From the NCBI GenBank assembly GCA_030765045.1, contig CM060962.1:147422525-147486524 (forward strand): a stretch of DNA of 64,000 bases. Direction: 5' to 3'. The notes below the pieces were generated by a model. It was not told where the DNA came from. It was given only the letters and a program-made list of their open reading frames with translations, and searched no databases. This DNA is from Tenodera sinensis (lineage: Eukaryota > Arthropoda > Insecta > Mantodea > Mantidae). Shown piece after piece: positions 10,597 through 20,694 of this stretch; position 1 is the first letter of the stretch, and each line of letters starts with the position of its first letter. The position numbers and the translations under genes were made by a program.

Positions 10597-10925
10597 CAAT
10601 ACTTTTGAACTGTAGTTTCTTCTGATCTTAATGCTTCACAGGTCTTCAAGTGTTCTTCATTCATTTCTGCTGGATCGTTACACAGGACACATATTGGTGA
10701 GGCTGAGATACCTATTCTGTAGAGATGACTTGCCAAGCAGTCATGATTTGTCAATAGTCGGAAGGCTGCAACAGCTTGTGGCTTTCATGTAACTGTTTTC
10801 TTAACGGGCACCAGTTTTACAATGTGGTAGTTACATCACCCGACTTAAACCCCCATTTTGCAAGGGGGACCACACCTATCGTTGGGCAACGGGTCCATCG
10901 GACCTAGCCGGGAGGACTAAATAGA
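10597..10925 (-). mobile_element. Internally deleted RNase H-type LINE fragment
   Basis: Minus strand 10754-10600 encodes TNHDCLASHLYRIGISASPI followed by CVLCNDPAEMNEEHLKTCEA. This is nearly identical to the C-terminal zinc-knuckle-like tail of the LINE at 30844-31000. Upstream on the minus strand (about 10925-10850) is a 5'-UTR-like segment with GGTGTGGTCCCCCTTG and CCCGGC..GGTCC phrases, similar in pattern to the LINE 5' UTR at 26100-26160. Coding sequence for endonuclease and RT is absent. The 3' tail is lost into the GT microsatellite. Confidence 0.55.
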
Positions 10926-10929
10926 TGAT

Positions 10930-11470
10930 ATTTACATCCACCGACCTTCCCCTCATGTGCCTCTGAGGGACGCTGTTGTGCTGTGATAGGCCAGCACATA
11001 TGTAAATGCTAGACAAATTTATACACTGACAGAAATTACAAAATAATATTTTATTGTCTGTTGATAAACCATCATCTTTAAATTCTGAAATGTAACTTTT
11101 TAATTTTAAAGTGACTGGATGTGATACTTTTGGCATGTTTACCGTCTTTATAAAATGAACTCCACCAATGTGTATTGTGACTTTGTGGGTTCGTAGAATT
11201 AAAAGTCCAATTTGCAGCCCTTGGCAGCAAGATGACATAACATAACAGCTGCAGGCACACGAATCAGTTTCGATCTGGCGATTCGCGGCTTCTTTTATAG
11301 CTCCGCTCACTGTTCGAGAAATTACCGGTATTTTTGTGTAACAAACAAGACGGCTTTTGATGATAGTTTCTCGGGCTAACAGCCAGGTCAGATTAGGGTA
11401 GTTAGCCGAGAAACTATCATCAATAATCAACGCCGGGAAAGCTTCAAGTCATTAATCAAGACGGCACTAA
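10930..11470. other. Unassigned; contains a 22-bp inverted repeat
   Basis: GATGATAGTTTCTCGG-GCTAAC (11357-11378) and GTTAGCCGAGAAACTATCATC (about 11400-11420) face each other across ~20 bp. No coding domain is visible. The inverted repeat could be the end of an unrecognised DNA element. Confidence 0.45.
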
Positions 11471-12060
11471 AACCTTCCAGTTATCTATCTTTATCTGTTT
11501 CGGCAAGCTTTTTATCTCCGCACTGCACTATCTGTCTCTTTGTGCATATCAGCTGCCAGTCGCAACATTGGGTTCGCTACAGTATTCTGATGCGTAATAC
11601 AGTGTCTGACCTTTTTTGCTATTGTTGAGGACCATTAATTTTCAAATAGCTCTGATTTGAAAGGAATGTTTAAAACTTCATTGTGGAAATGTATTTTAAT
11701 GGAATTTTGTTTTATTTTGTTGTTCAGATTAGCTGTTTTATATGAAATATGGATAATATATGGAAATTAATTAAAATATGTATTAAATTGTAAAATATGG
11801 AGAAATATGGAAAATAAAAATAGCATTTTTCAACTCTACACATTGTGAAACATAATGGCAATGCAAAATATAAATGGTATTAGCTTTATAAGTAAATATG
11901 TATTTACATATAAATCCTTTCCCTGTTGATAATAAATTATATTTTATTGAGTGAAGAAGGCTCTTGCAGAATGTGCTAAATTATTTATTCTTGCATCATC
12001 TTTCTTCTAAGAAATTTTAATGCATATTACGTTAATGGTGAAAAGCAAAATCAGAGCATC
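11470..12060. other. No recognised feature
   Basis: AT-rich DNA with no domain, terminal repeat or RNA-gene signature that I can identify. Confidence 0.45.
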
Positions 12061-12061
12061 T

Positions 12062-13128
12062 TATATGTATTTAGGCTTTCACGGCCAGTGTCTTGACTAT
12101 TCGAAATGTTTAGTTCTTCCGGGCTTATACTTACATATACACCTACATATATGTATACACCATATACATATACACTTTATATAAACCTGTAGATGTGTGT
12201 GGGTGGCATTTGTCTTTGGCCGATCTCAGGAGGTCGTTGATCTTGTTAGTCGGTGTGTAGACAGTATCAACTCCATGTGAGCACAGAAGCTTGCCTATCT
12301 GGTCGGAGACGTTACTGATGTAGGGGAGAAAGGCTGTTGCTACTTTGTCGCGCTCTTCCTTTTTTGTTGTTGGTCGCCTTGGTTGAATTGCGTGCTGGAT
12401 TTCTTTTTGTGTGTATCCATTGGACTTGAATGCGGAGTTTAGATGTTTGAGTTCTACTTTTATGTATTTCTTATTGCAGAGCTGGGATGCTCGTTCTGTA
12501 AGTGTTTTTATTATACCTTGTTTCTGCCTAGGGTGATGGTTGGAGGTTTTATGTAAATATCGATCTGTATGTGTAGGTTTCCTGTAAATACTGTATTCCA
12601 GGTCATGGTCCGCTGTTCTCATGACTTTCATGTCTAGGAAGGCTAAAGTGTGGTTTTCCTCTTTCTCCATGGTGAATTAAATGTTGTCATTTAGGCTGTT
12701 TAGATGTGTCAGAAACTGATCTAAGGTGTCTTCCCCGTGACTCCATACTACAAAAGTATCATCAACATAGCACAATCAGGTCTTCGGTTTTAGAGGTGCC
12801 TTGGCGAGTGCTGATTGCACAAACTTTTCCATAAAGAAGTTGGCGATCACTGGGCTCAAAGGGCTGCCCATGGCAACACCTTCAATCTGTTCATAAAAAG
12901 TGTTGTCCTATTGAAAGTAATTGGTTGTAAGGCAATGGCGGAAAAGCTCCGTGATGTCATTGGGAAATAGTTCTTCTATGTGACTTAAGGCTTCTGCAAT
13001 CGGTACTTTGATGAACAAGGAGACATCATCAAAGCTCACCAAGCGGTCCTCAGTTTCTATTCGGATGTCTTTGAGCTTATGAAGTGGGCAGAGTTTTTGA
13101 TGTGTGAGTTAGTGGTGCCGATATATGG
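12062..13128 (-). pseudogene. Penelope-like element RT fragment (PLE-1)
   Basis: The minus strand encodes, in order, a finger/palm piece (LVSFDDVSLFIKVPIAEAL, 13050-12990), GVAMGSPLSPVIANFF (about 12880-12830), the catalytic block YVDDTFVVW (about 12770-12740) and LAFLDMKV..EYSIYRKPTHTDRYLH (12640-12560). These are diagnostic of Penelope reverse transcriptases. The YVDD site is readable, but a stop and a frameshift precede it. After GLYKV (12185), the start of the GIY-YIG domain, the sequence jumps through a TATA-rich stretch to the PLE 3' end (AGCCCGGAAGAACTAAACAT, plus 12107-12126 reversed). Most of the endonuclease is therefore deleted. The element copies RNA using a nicked target end. This copy is dead. 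Confidence 0.8.
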
Positions 13129-13795
13129 CACCACTGAGATTGGCCAAAGACAAACACCACCCACACACATCTGCAGGTGTGTATAAAGTTCCCTGCAGTT
13201 GTGGCAAAGTATATATGGGCACTGCCATGCGCAGTGTTGCCACCAGATTAAAAGAACATGAGCATCACACCAGATTGGGACATACGGATAAATCGTCTGT
13301 GGCAGAGCACGCCTTATTATTCGGCCATGATGTCAACCTTAAAGAAACCTGAGTCCTGTCTTCTACAGTTAACTGCTATGCACGATTACAAAGGGAAGCC
13401 ATAGAAATCTACAAACACAAAGACAACTTCAATCGCAAAGAAGAAATACTACGTGTACATAAAGCATGGATACCGGTTTTAGATAGACTTTCAGACACAC
13501 ACAACAGTCGTGATAAAACCCCACCTACAACTGGCCAATCACTACCGTAGCCAGCACAACAATGCCCCGCCCACCCCCACCCATATAAATAACCTTAACG
13601 GACGTTAACGGTCATTACTTCCACTACTTCTCTGCTTCCTCATTCAAACTCTGACCAGTGCAGACGGAGGATCGTGTTACCCTGATGATGCCAAGCGCAG
13701 TACTTGGCAAAACGTTGGTATCTAGCATGCCTTCTAGACCACAGCCTACAAGCCCGGAAGAACTAAACATTTCAAGTAGTCAGAGCATCTTGTTT
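13125..13795 (+). pseudogene. Penelope-like GIY-YIG endonuclease and 3' end (PLE-2)
   Basis: The open part (13125-13352) reads GVYKVPCSCGKVYMG then TRLKEHEHHTRLGHTDKSSV and AEHALLFGHD. This is the GIY-YIG endonuclease of Penelope-like elements with its CxC zinc-linker motif. It lacks RT and is joined head to head to PLE-1. The frame continues, with stops, to about 13540 (YKHKDNFNRKEEILRVHKAW). The non-coding 3' part carries a hammerhead-like motif at 13672-13725 and ends with the same AGCCCGGAAGAACTAAACAT phrase as the other two copies. Confidence 0.8.
13672..13726 (+). ncRNA. Hammerhead-ribozyme-like motif of PLE-2
   Basis: CTGATGA (13682-13688) plus one base is followed by GCCAAG (13690-13695), a 7-base loop, CTTGGC (13703-13708) and AAAAC, where the hammerhead core expects GAAAC. 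Flanking CGTGTTA and TAGCATG can pair as stem I (with wobbles). Hammerheads in PLE long repeats are established knowledge. The core G-to-A change, perhaps CpG decay, should reduce or abolish cleavage. Confidence 0.6.
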
Positions 13796-13799
13796 GAAA

Positions 13800-14280
13800 A
13801 ATTGAATTTGTTATTCCGCAGTAGCTAAGTGTTGTGAAGGGACAAATGATAGATGCTTATTTTTGTTTTTTAATTTAATTATTGAAAAAGTTTGCCCATC
13901 AGTAATTTTAGAACAGTTGGTGATTTATTTGTATGAAACTACTTGTAATTTTGAATTGATGTATCAAAACAGCTATTTAGGCTATGTAATGCATTAGCAT
14001 CTTATAGTACATCCATGGTATTTCAAATATTGGAGAGCTGTGCTCGATTTACATAAGTGTAATATTTTTATAACATTGAATAACAAACAATAACATATGT
14101 TAAACGAATACTAGACAAAGTGTTCCATAATAGAATACTAATCTTTATGTTAAAACTGAAAGAAGTTAATCACATTGTAAACAATATCAATAAATTGATA
14201 AATTAAATAGGGTAATATCTGTGTAATATTTAGAGCTCTGGTATTTAATTATTGCCACATAACTGAAACAGTAATTTCTA
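13800..14280. other. No recognised feature
   Basis: Very AT-rich intron-like DNA without identifiable coding or repeat structure. Confidence 0.5.
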
Positions 14281-14284
14281 CTAC

Positions 14285-15290
14285 ATTATACATCAATAAG
14301 TTGTTTTCTTCACAGAAATCAAGTAATATAAACCTCTCTTTACTACGTATCTCATCTTTTCTATGAGCATTTCTCCTTACAGACTCCTCAACCTCCATAT
14401 TTTCATCCATGCATATTATCTGAATTGTTCCTCCCCATATCTACCATTAAAATCCCCCATAATTTCAAATTCCATGTTAAGCACCTGTTCCTCATCTCAT
14501 CCACATCTTCACTTAATTTATTAAATAAACTTTGGTTATAAACCAGATTGGGACATATGGATAAATCTTCTGTGGCAGAGCATGCCTTATTATTCGGCCT
14601 TGATGTCAAACTTAAAGAAACCTGAGTCCTGTCTTCTACAGTTAACTACTATGCCCAACTACAAAGGGAAGCCATAGAAATCTACAAACACATAGACAAC
14701 TTTAATCGGAAGGAAGAAATACTTTGTGTACATAAAGCGTGGATACCGGTCTTAGATAAACTTTCAGACACACGCAACAGTTGTAAAAAAAACCTCGCCT
14801 ACAACTAGCCAATCACTACCGTAGCCAGTGCAACAATGCCCCGCCCACCATATAAATAACCCTAACGGACGTTAACGGTCTTTACTTCTACTGTTTCTCT
14901 GCTTCCACTTTCAAACTCTGACCAGTACAGACAGCGGATCGTGTTACCCTGATGATGTACTTGGCAAAATGTTGGTATCTACAATGCCTTCTAGGCCACG
15001 GCCTACAAGCCCGGAAGAACTAAACATTTCTAATAGTCAAGACACCGGCCGTGAAAGCCTAAGTATATATATTTGGTTATAAAATTTGGATTGTATATGA
15101 CCACTATAACTGTAGGGCACTTAGTCCAAAAAACCAAACACCATTAACAACATTATATATTTATCACTCTTCTCGTCAATTACTTTCACTTCCAAACCAT
15201 TTTTTCACTTAACAAATACTCCTTTACCACTCAAATCACAACCTTTCACCTTCACCTGCACCTTCTCCATCATTTAACTGTATCAGTGTT
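14285..15290 (-). pseudogene. LINE endonuclease relic (LINE-D) split by PLE-3
   Basis: The minus strand at 14540-14290 encodes FNKLSEDVDEMRNRC, then a degraded GDFNGRxG-like block (LWGILMVDMGRN), WKYGG and LIDV. These fit the apurinic/apyrimidinic-type endonuclease of non-LTR retrotransposons (the VMGDFNGRYG region and the NNLLI..N end). The upstream part (15290-15095, with EVKKWFGSES) continues on the far side of the PLE-3 insertion. It lies downstream of an ORF1 relic at 15800-16880 on the same strand, so the two may be one element. Stops and frameshifts abound. Confidence 0.55.
14543..15071 (+). mobile_element. 5'-truncated Penelope-like element with 12-bp target duplication (PLE-3)
   Basis: The repeat TTTGGTTATAAA occurs at 14531-14542 and 15072-15083, directly flanking the insert. 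The insert starts inside the GIY-YIG domain (CCAGATTGGGACATATGG, matching 13273-13290). It runs parallel to PLE-2 through AGCCCGGAAGAACTAAACAT to a TATATAT end. Its 529 bp have no complete ORF. The hammerhead motif at 14949-14970 has lost ten bases. Confidence 0.85.
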
Positions 15291-15299
15291 TTTATATAG

Positions 15300-15795
15300 G
15301 GTTATCGAGAAGTCGCTCCACAGCTCTTGTGTAACCAATATTCCCCTAGAGATGGGAATTCCAGTGGCAGCACTGATTGCTGCCCCTTATACACATGTCA
15401 ATACTAACATTACAATAACAATACATCAGCCGATAGCCAATGATTACGTGTGATAAACATGCTGGAAGCTGTAACAAACAGTCGATCAGTCAGAGTGGAG
15501 TGGGGAAATTCTAGGCGTACCAACATTATCTCGAGCGATAGGCACCAGTCCTGTGCAGAGGAAGTTGTTGATAACCCTTTATAACCATGTTTCTACAACA
15601 GCAATAATGGCCACACAGCCCACTAATGTAGTAAGTTCACCACTTAGCAATTTTCCCGACAGACCCATATTCTAGCACAACAGCACCAAAGATTTTCCTT
15701 ATACCAACCCTTTCCTCTCAAACCTAAATTGATCTAGCCTGACTTTGTTTCTCATAAATGTTCATACAGATTTTTCCCTATGATGGCTTTCATTT
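15300..15795. other. No recognised feature
   Basis: No domain, tRNA-like box or terminal repeat is visible. It lies between the two parts of the putative LINE-D. Confidence 0.4.
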
Positions 15796-15799
15796 TCTA

Positions 15800-16880
15800 C
15801 TGCCATTATACTCTCGTCTGGTGCTGACTCAAAACTCAAACCTTGATTTTTCCACACATCATCTCCTGCCATAGTATCCCTTTCTTCACTTCACTTGAGC
15901 TTGTCAGTGGATCTACTCTTCTTGTAGCAGAAACCAGCTGTTCCATACTGCCATTATGTGTCCCACTTGCTTCCTGTCTCAGTTTGACCTCTTGTGATAC
16001 ACCAAGTGCTGCATCACTAGTTCTTGCTGCTGCCTGGCTCCTCCTTTCTGGTAAGCCTGGTGCCTCATTGAAGTGAGTCATATCCTGTTTTCTATCATCT
16101 ATACATAAATTAAGAGCCCGTTTCAAAGGCCTTTTTGCCTTGATCTTTGGATTTTCTATTTCTGATAAAAGAATGTTTCTGATTTCCGTCTCTTTTTCCC
16201 ATAATTACGCACCAGAAAGATTCCTGTTCCGTTCAATTTTGCAGTATTGCTCGGCACTTCACACTTGAAATTCATTGTGGCCAGTTTGACTAATATTGAC
16301 TACAGTTTTGAAGTTTTCTTTGCAATTTTAACAGTTTATTACCATCCATTCCTGCAGATCCAGTCCTAGGTTCACCTTTAAAGTCTGCTCTAACTGTTGC
16401 CATGGCATTATCCCTATTTCTTCTCTACAGCCAAAAATAAGTTTCTTTTCCTGTTATGCTGTGATTTTTTCACACATGACACTCTTTTACCTTAGTCTAT
16501 CAGCTTTTCTTCTTTCGCCTTCTTGATTATACCTTTTATTTCTTCAATATTTTTCACTATGATGTCGCTTATTTTTCTTTCCATGTTCTTTACTTGGAGC
16601 ATATCTTTTGCTAAGATTTTAGCATTTTCATTGTCTCTTCCATATCTGGATCAGGATTCAGTTAGATATTGCCTGTTTTAATAAACACACTATCACCAGA
16701 AGAAACCAATATCTTACTATCCCATGTTGTTCTTTCTGTTGCTCTTTTATCAGTCACACTGAACAGTTGCATATGCCAATTTTCACCTTGCAAACTTATT
16801 TTAGAATGTCCATCTCCAAAACATCTTACTCCTACCACAACTCTCGTACAACCTCCAGATTTAATAAGACTTCAGCATTA
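15800..16880 (-). pseudogene. LINE ORF1-like relic
   Basis: The minus strand gives fragments in several frames, such as RVVVGVRCFGDGHSKISLQG (about 16855-16795), LVKLATMNFKCEV and IENPKIKAKRPLKRALNL. It includes an open 96-residue piece at 15836-16126. The charged, low-complexity character and its position upstream of the endonuclease relic suggest ORF1 of a non-LTR element, but no RRM or zinc knuckle is clearly readable. Compare 62516-63240, where the ORF1 signature is clearer. Confidence 0.35.
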
Positions 16881-16889
16881 AATCACATT

Positions 16890-17955
16890 TGTTTATTAAT
16901 TTCACACTTTGCTCAAGATGACATTTAACCACTAAAGGCAGTTTGCTGCCAAATGTTACTTCTCATCCATAAAAATTCTGCTTTTGTACCTATACTAATG
17001 AATTTCACACCTCTTCCAAATATAAAGTTTTGCAGTGCCCATATGCAAGTAACAAAGAAAATATTAAATGATTACGTAGACTTCCACCAATTGGATGGAT
17101 TTTTTGCAGTTGCCCATTGAAGAAACTGAACAGTTTTGCAGCGAAACATCTGCATAATTTTTTTATTTCTTAAATAAGCCAACAAGACGCAGCTCATTTA
17201 CCGGAAACAAGAAAGAAGTAAAGAAAATATTAGTTTATTATCAAAACATAATTATAATTTAATTAATTTCAGTTTTCTATTAAAAACATATGTTACCAAT
17301 GTTGTATATAAAGGTGTAGAATTAACTATTAGACATATCTTAAACCATATTATAACCTGAAAATTATTTTGTGCTTCATTTGTTTAATACTGCCCCACAG
17401 AAAGGAATAGTGTCTTGTAAAACCAGCTGTTTCATTCAAAAATATTTTAATAGCATTAAAAGTAAAATCACAGAAAACTGCCTGTTATGGTTTTCAATTG
17501 TCTCTCTTAGGAAATATCCCAAACTGATAAATTTTTCAAAGAAAATATGAATCTCTTACTCTTAATTTGTCACAAATATTGAAAAGTGATGGTAAAAAAT
17601 GAAAATGATATTTTAAATAACAAGTAATTTAATATTTAGCATTATGTTAGTAAAATGACTTTCTTAAGGTTCAGTTCCTGGACTTAAGGTATGCACTGTG
17701 TGGGTGGTGGTACAATTGTCAAAAGGACAAAGGATGAGGACCCTAATACCGGGGAAATCAGCAGGACCAATTCTGAGAGAGGATTGCCCCCCCCCCCCCT
17801 TTTCTCTAAGTATAAAACAAGATGCCTAAATAACTGAGTTTAATTAACTAATTCTTACAAAGTTACCACCCTTTGAAAGATACAAATAATCTTAAAGAAT
17901 TTTATTAGAGTGTTCTTGGTTACAAAGTAAACATATGGGTTGCCATCAAATACAT
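16890..17955. other. Mostly unassigned; weak hammerhead-like relic and poly-C
   Basis: At 17113-17155 the plus strand reads TTGAAGA, a short CTG..CAG stem and GCGAAACATC. This resembles a decayed PLE hammerhead core but is weak. A C-run lies near 17788-17800. Otherwise AT-rich and featureless. Confidence 0.3.
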
Positions 17956-17959
17956 AGCT

Positions 17960-18130
17960 TGCCCCTTTAGGCACCACAAATAACATAAGTTACACAATTG
18001 AATAATGTTCATGTCACCAAAATAGACATCCACATTTCAATGAAATAGTTCTTTTGCTCTTTAGGCACCATAAATCCCACAAGTTATACAATTCAATGAT
18101 TTTCCTGTCATTCCCAAGTTTACAGTCAGA
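17960..18130 (+). repeat. Imperfect ~93-bp direct duplication
   Basis: TTTAGGCACCACAAATAACA..AAGTTACACAATTGAATAAT (from about 17968) recurs as TTTAGGCACCATAAATCCCA..AAGTTATACAATTCAATGAT (from about 18061). Two diverged units are visible. Confidence 0.55.
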
Positions 18131-18134
18131 TTTA

Positions 18135-19015
18135 GCATTTTACAATCAGAACGCGACGTACCAGATCTTTAATCTCCTTAAATAACATACTAGCACACAT
18201 TAATTTAACTGCGAATGCACTCCTTTTGTTATTAAACCTTGGGCCAGGTGCATCTACATGAACAAATGGATGGCACAAATAGTTTGAAATTACATGCCCA
18301 TTCACCCCACAGGTTAATTTAAGTCAAATGTTCCTTTACCCTATTTGACCCAAAGCAAGAGCTTGAATTTGACCACTTAACTAAGAGTATTTGAAAGCCT
18401 CATAAATCATGTGCCTAATTCATTAAATCCATGGGAACTACTCCCCAAAACAATCAACCTTCTGCACTGGAAGCGCAGCCAAGGTACATTACGATCAGAA
18501 TGGCCCCAAAACCAAGCATAATCTCAAACTTATAGCCAATCAATCAATCACCCAGTTTCCCGCATCCACACAATGTCAATGGAGCACCCTTTCTCTCTCT
18601 GCCACCAGCTGAATCCCTGGCTTCGCCAACGGCGAAACTGGTGGAAGCATGTCCTAGTGGCCGAATCTGGAAACAGTGAAATAACAGAACAGCGTGAAAC
18701 GGGACAATTGAAATGCAGTCAGCACAATCACCCCCTCCCCATCTGACACATCTGCCTCACCATTAGGGAAAAGGACATTGGTTGAATATAAGGTAAAGTC
18801 ACAGTCATCAGCTTTGAAAGGATACACCTTAAACCACCATCTTATTTTGTCCCTGTCACTATGGGAGTACTGACACAAATCTCTATCACCACACCAAACT
18901 CACTTCTGGTGTCAATTGAAGTGCGATCAGCACAGGTATCATCAGTGAATCTGTTACTTCAGGTTTCTGAAGAAATAATAATTGTTTCTAACAGGAGAAC
19001 AAAAAGTTTGTGAAC
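18135..19015. other. No recognised feature
   Basis: A 74-residue minus-strand ORF (18654-18878) has no domain that I recognise. No terminal repeats were found. Confidence 0.4.
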
Positions 19016-19029
19016 CAGCTGGCTTTACT

Positions 19030-19400
19030 TATCAACTTTATGAAAAGAGATGCCAAAACTGGCCACCGTCGTTGTCCATACATTTTTGGTACCTCTTTAG
19101 GAAACTATCCATCACTTGCCATAATTCACTTTGAGAAATGCTGACAATTTCCTGACGGATATTTTAAGTTACCCCAGAGATAGAAATCGCAAGGGTTAGG
19201 TTGGGGGACTGAGGGTGCCACAAATCTCTACAAATAATTCTGTCTTGAAACACACTTTCAGTTGTTCTCATCGAAAGATTGTCCATATGATCTGTTGCAG
19301 AGTCTTATTGAAAAAAGGCAAAAGCATAGTCCCTGTCCGTTAATTCTCTAAAAAGTGGGGCAAAATTGTATTCAGTGGATGATACACCTCTCCTTGGTTC
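19030..19400 (-). pseudogene. Tc1/mariner-type transposase C-terminus, minus copy
   Basis: Minus-strand pieces include a degraded third catalytic block (WHPQSPNLTLAISISGV, about 19215-19165), then IRQEIVSISQSELWQVMDSF and LKRYQKCMDNDGGQFWHLFS (19160-19040). These correspond to the plus-strand copy at 20470-20690 and to the transposase group with (W)P.RSPDL.P.D(F)YLWG. The N-terminus and first Asp are not readable. Frameshifted and inactive. Confidence 0.6.
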
Positions 19401-19489
19401 AACATATATGCAGATATGGGTGTGGCATTTGGGATTCTGCACCTGATTCATAGGTAAAAAGAGGACAGAATCTTCAAAACCATTTCCTT

Positions 19490-19767
19490 AGACTCATAAC
19501 AAATGCACTGTGGTATGTCCATCCACCAGGATCTTCAGATACCACTAGTAGATACTGTCCTTCAAGACTGCTATACCAAGCTTTACAACAAGTTCACCAA
19601 CCACTCCAATCCACTACTCAACACAACTCCACAACACCTGCCAGCAGCTCGAAGAGCTAGAAGATTAAAAAGAAAGCATCATTCAAACCTGGCAATATAA
19701 TTTTTAAATAAGGCCTATCATTGGATAAGGTCCTTACCATGTTTCAAGTCATGTAATTGTCATACTT
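19490..19767 (+). pseudogene. Jockey-like LINE C-terminus and 3' UTR
   Basis: The 65-residue open stretch (19503-19700) contains HQDLQIPLVDTVLQDCYTKL, NHSNPLL and RRARRLKRKHHSNL. This is the characteristic end of jockey-type non-LTR reverse transcriptases (DL.IP.V...I...Y..K...HPNPL...RLKR.HP.DL). It is 5'-truncated: no RT palm is present. The 3' UTR runs to the SINE at 19781. No tail or target duplication is recognised. Confidence 0.65.
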
Positions 19768-19780
19768 AATGAGCATAACT

Positions 19781-20028
19781 TTTTTTTTTGTTGTTTGTTT
19801 TTGATTAACGTCCTCCAACCTAATGTCATATCGGACGATGAATAAATGAAATGAGTGAAATGATGCTCAAATGAGCCCGAGGTCCATGGAGTTACCCGAC
19901 ATTCGTCTCTCAGGATAAGGGAAAACGGAAAAAAACCTTACCCAGATAACTTACCCTAAGCGAGATTCGAACTTGCGGCCTCTTGAACATGAGGCAGACA
20001 CGCTAACCATCATGCTACCGAGGCGGGC
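19781..20028 (-). mobile_element. tRNA-derived SINE (family A, copy 1) with 13-bp target duplication
   Basis: AATGAGCATAACT occurs at 19768-19780 and 20029-20041. On the minus strand the element starts GCCCGCCTCGGTAGCATGAT, with A-box-like TAGCATGATGG and B-box AGTTCGAATCT (plus 19973-19983). It ends in an A-rich tail, seen as the T-run at 19781. These are RNA polymerase III promoter boxes of a tRNA-like head. A second copy is at 40163-40398. Confidence 0.85.
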
Positions 20029-20251
20029 AATGAGCATAACTGTAAAGTATTAAGCGTACAATAAAGTTATCATCAGTTTAAAAAAAAGAAAATGTATTCA
20101 CATATGTATGGGCATCAACTGTTGACTTGAAAAAAAAATTGGCCCTATGACTCAAAATCTAATGTTATTCATTAAGTACCCCTTCATGGTGAAAAAATTG
20201 GGTATGGTGTGCCATTAGAAGAGAAAAATTTCTCAGAGCTCCAATAAGTGA

Positions 20252-20471
20252 GGCCTCTAGTATCTAAGATGCACACATGAACAGTGAGTTCAAGTCCCTA
20301 GTTCGACCAGATGGCATTATGTCAGAGTTTGAAAATAACCACATATTTTAAATTATTAATTCTGAATGGAGCTACATTTGCTATTAAATTCAATGCAAAA
20401 AGATTGATAGGAGCACATTCAAGTCCTCATGTCGACCGGAGGGCATTATGTGCATCTTTGATACTAGAGGC
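20252..20471. repeat. Fold-back element, ~25-bp inverted ends
   Basis: GCCTCTAGTATC.AAGATGCACACA at the left faces TGTGCATCTTTGATACTAGAGGC at the right (ending 20471). Inside, a phrase (TCAAGTCC..GTTCGACCAGATGGCATTATGT) recurs in direct orientation at about 20292-20322 and 20417-20451. A MITE-like insertion right at the edge of the transposase fragment is the simplest reading. Confidence 0.6.
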
Positions 20472-20690
20472 TTCAGGTGATTTCTATCTCTGGAATAACT
20501 TAAAACATAAAGTGTACAAGACAAACCCACACACCTTGGAAGAATTAAAGCAAAATATCTGCCAGGAAATTGGCAGCATTTCTCAACATAAAGTATGGTG
20601 CGCAATGGATAGTTTCCTAAAGAGGTGCCAAAAATGTATTGACAACGACAATGGCCAGTTTCAGCATCTCTTTTCATAAAGTTTGTAAGT
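20472..20690 (+). pseudogene. Tc1/mariner-type transposase C-terminus, plus copy
   Basis: It reads SGDFYLWNNLKHKVYKTNPH, TLEELKQNICQEIGSISQHK and SFLKRCQKCIDNDNGQFQHL. This matches the minus copy at 19030-19160 and the DFFLWG.LK...Y...TL.EL...I group. The Asp in GDF would be the third catalytic residue. Everything upstream has been replaced by the fold-back element. Confidence 0.7.
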
Positions 20691-20694
20691 AAAG

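Noticed and set aside
18654..18878. 74-residue minus-strand ORF
   Set aside because: Chance-length open frame without a recognisable motif.
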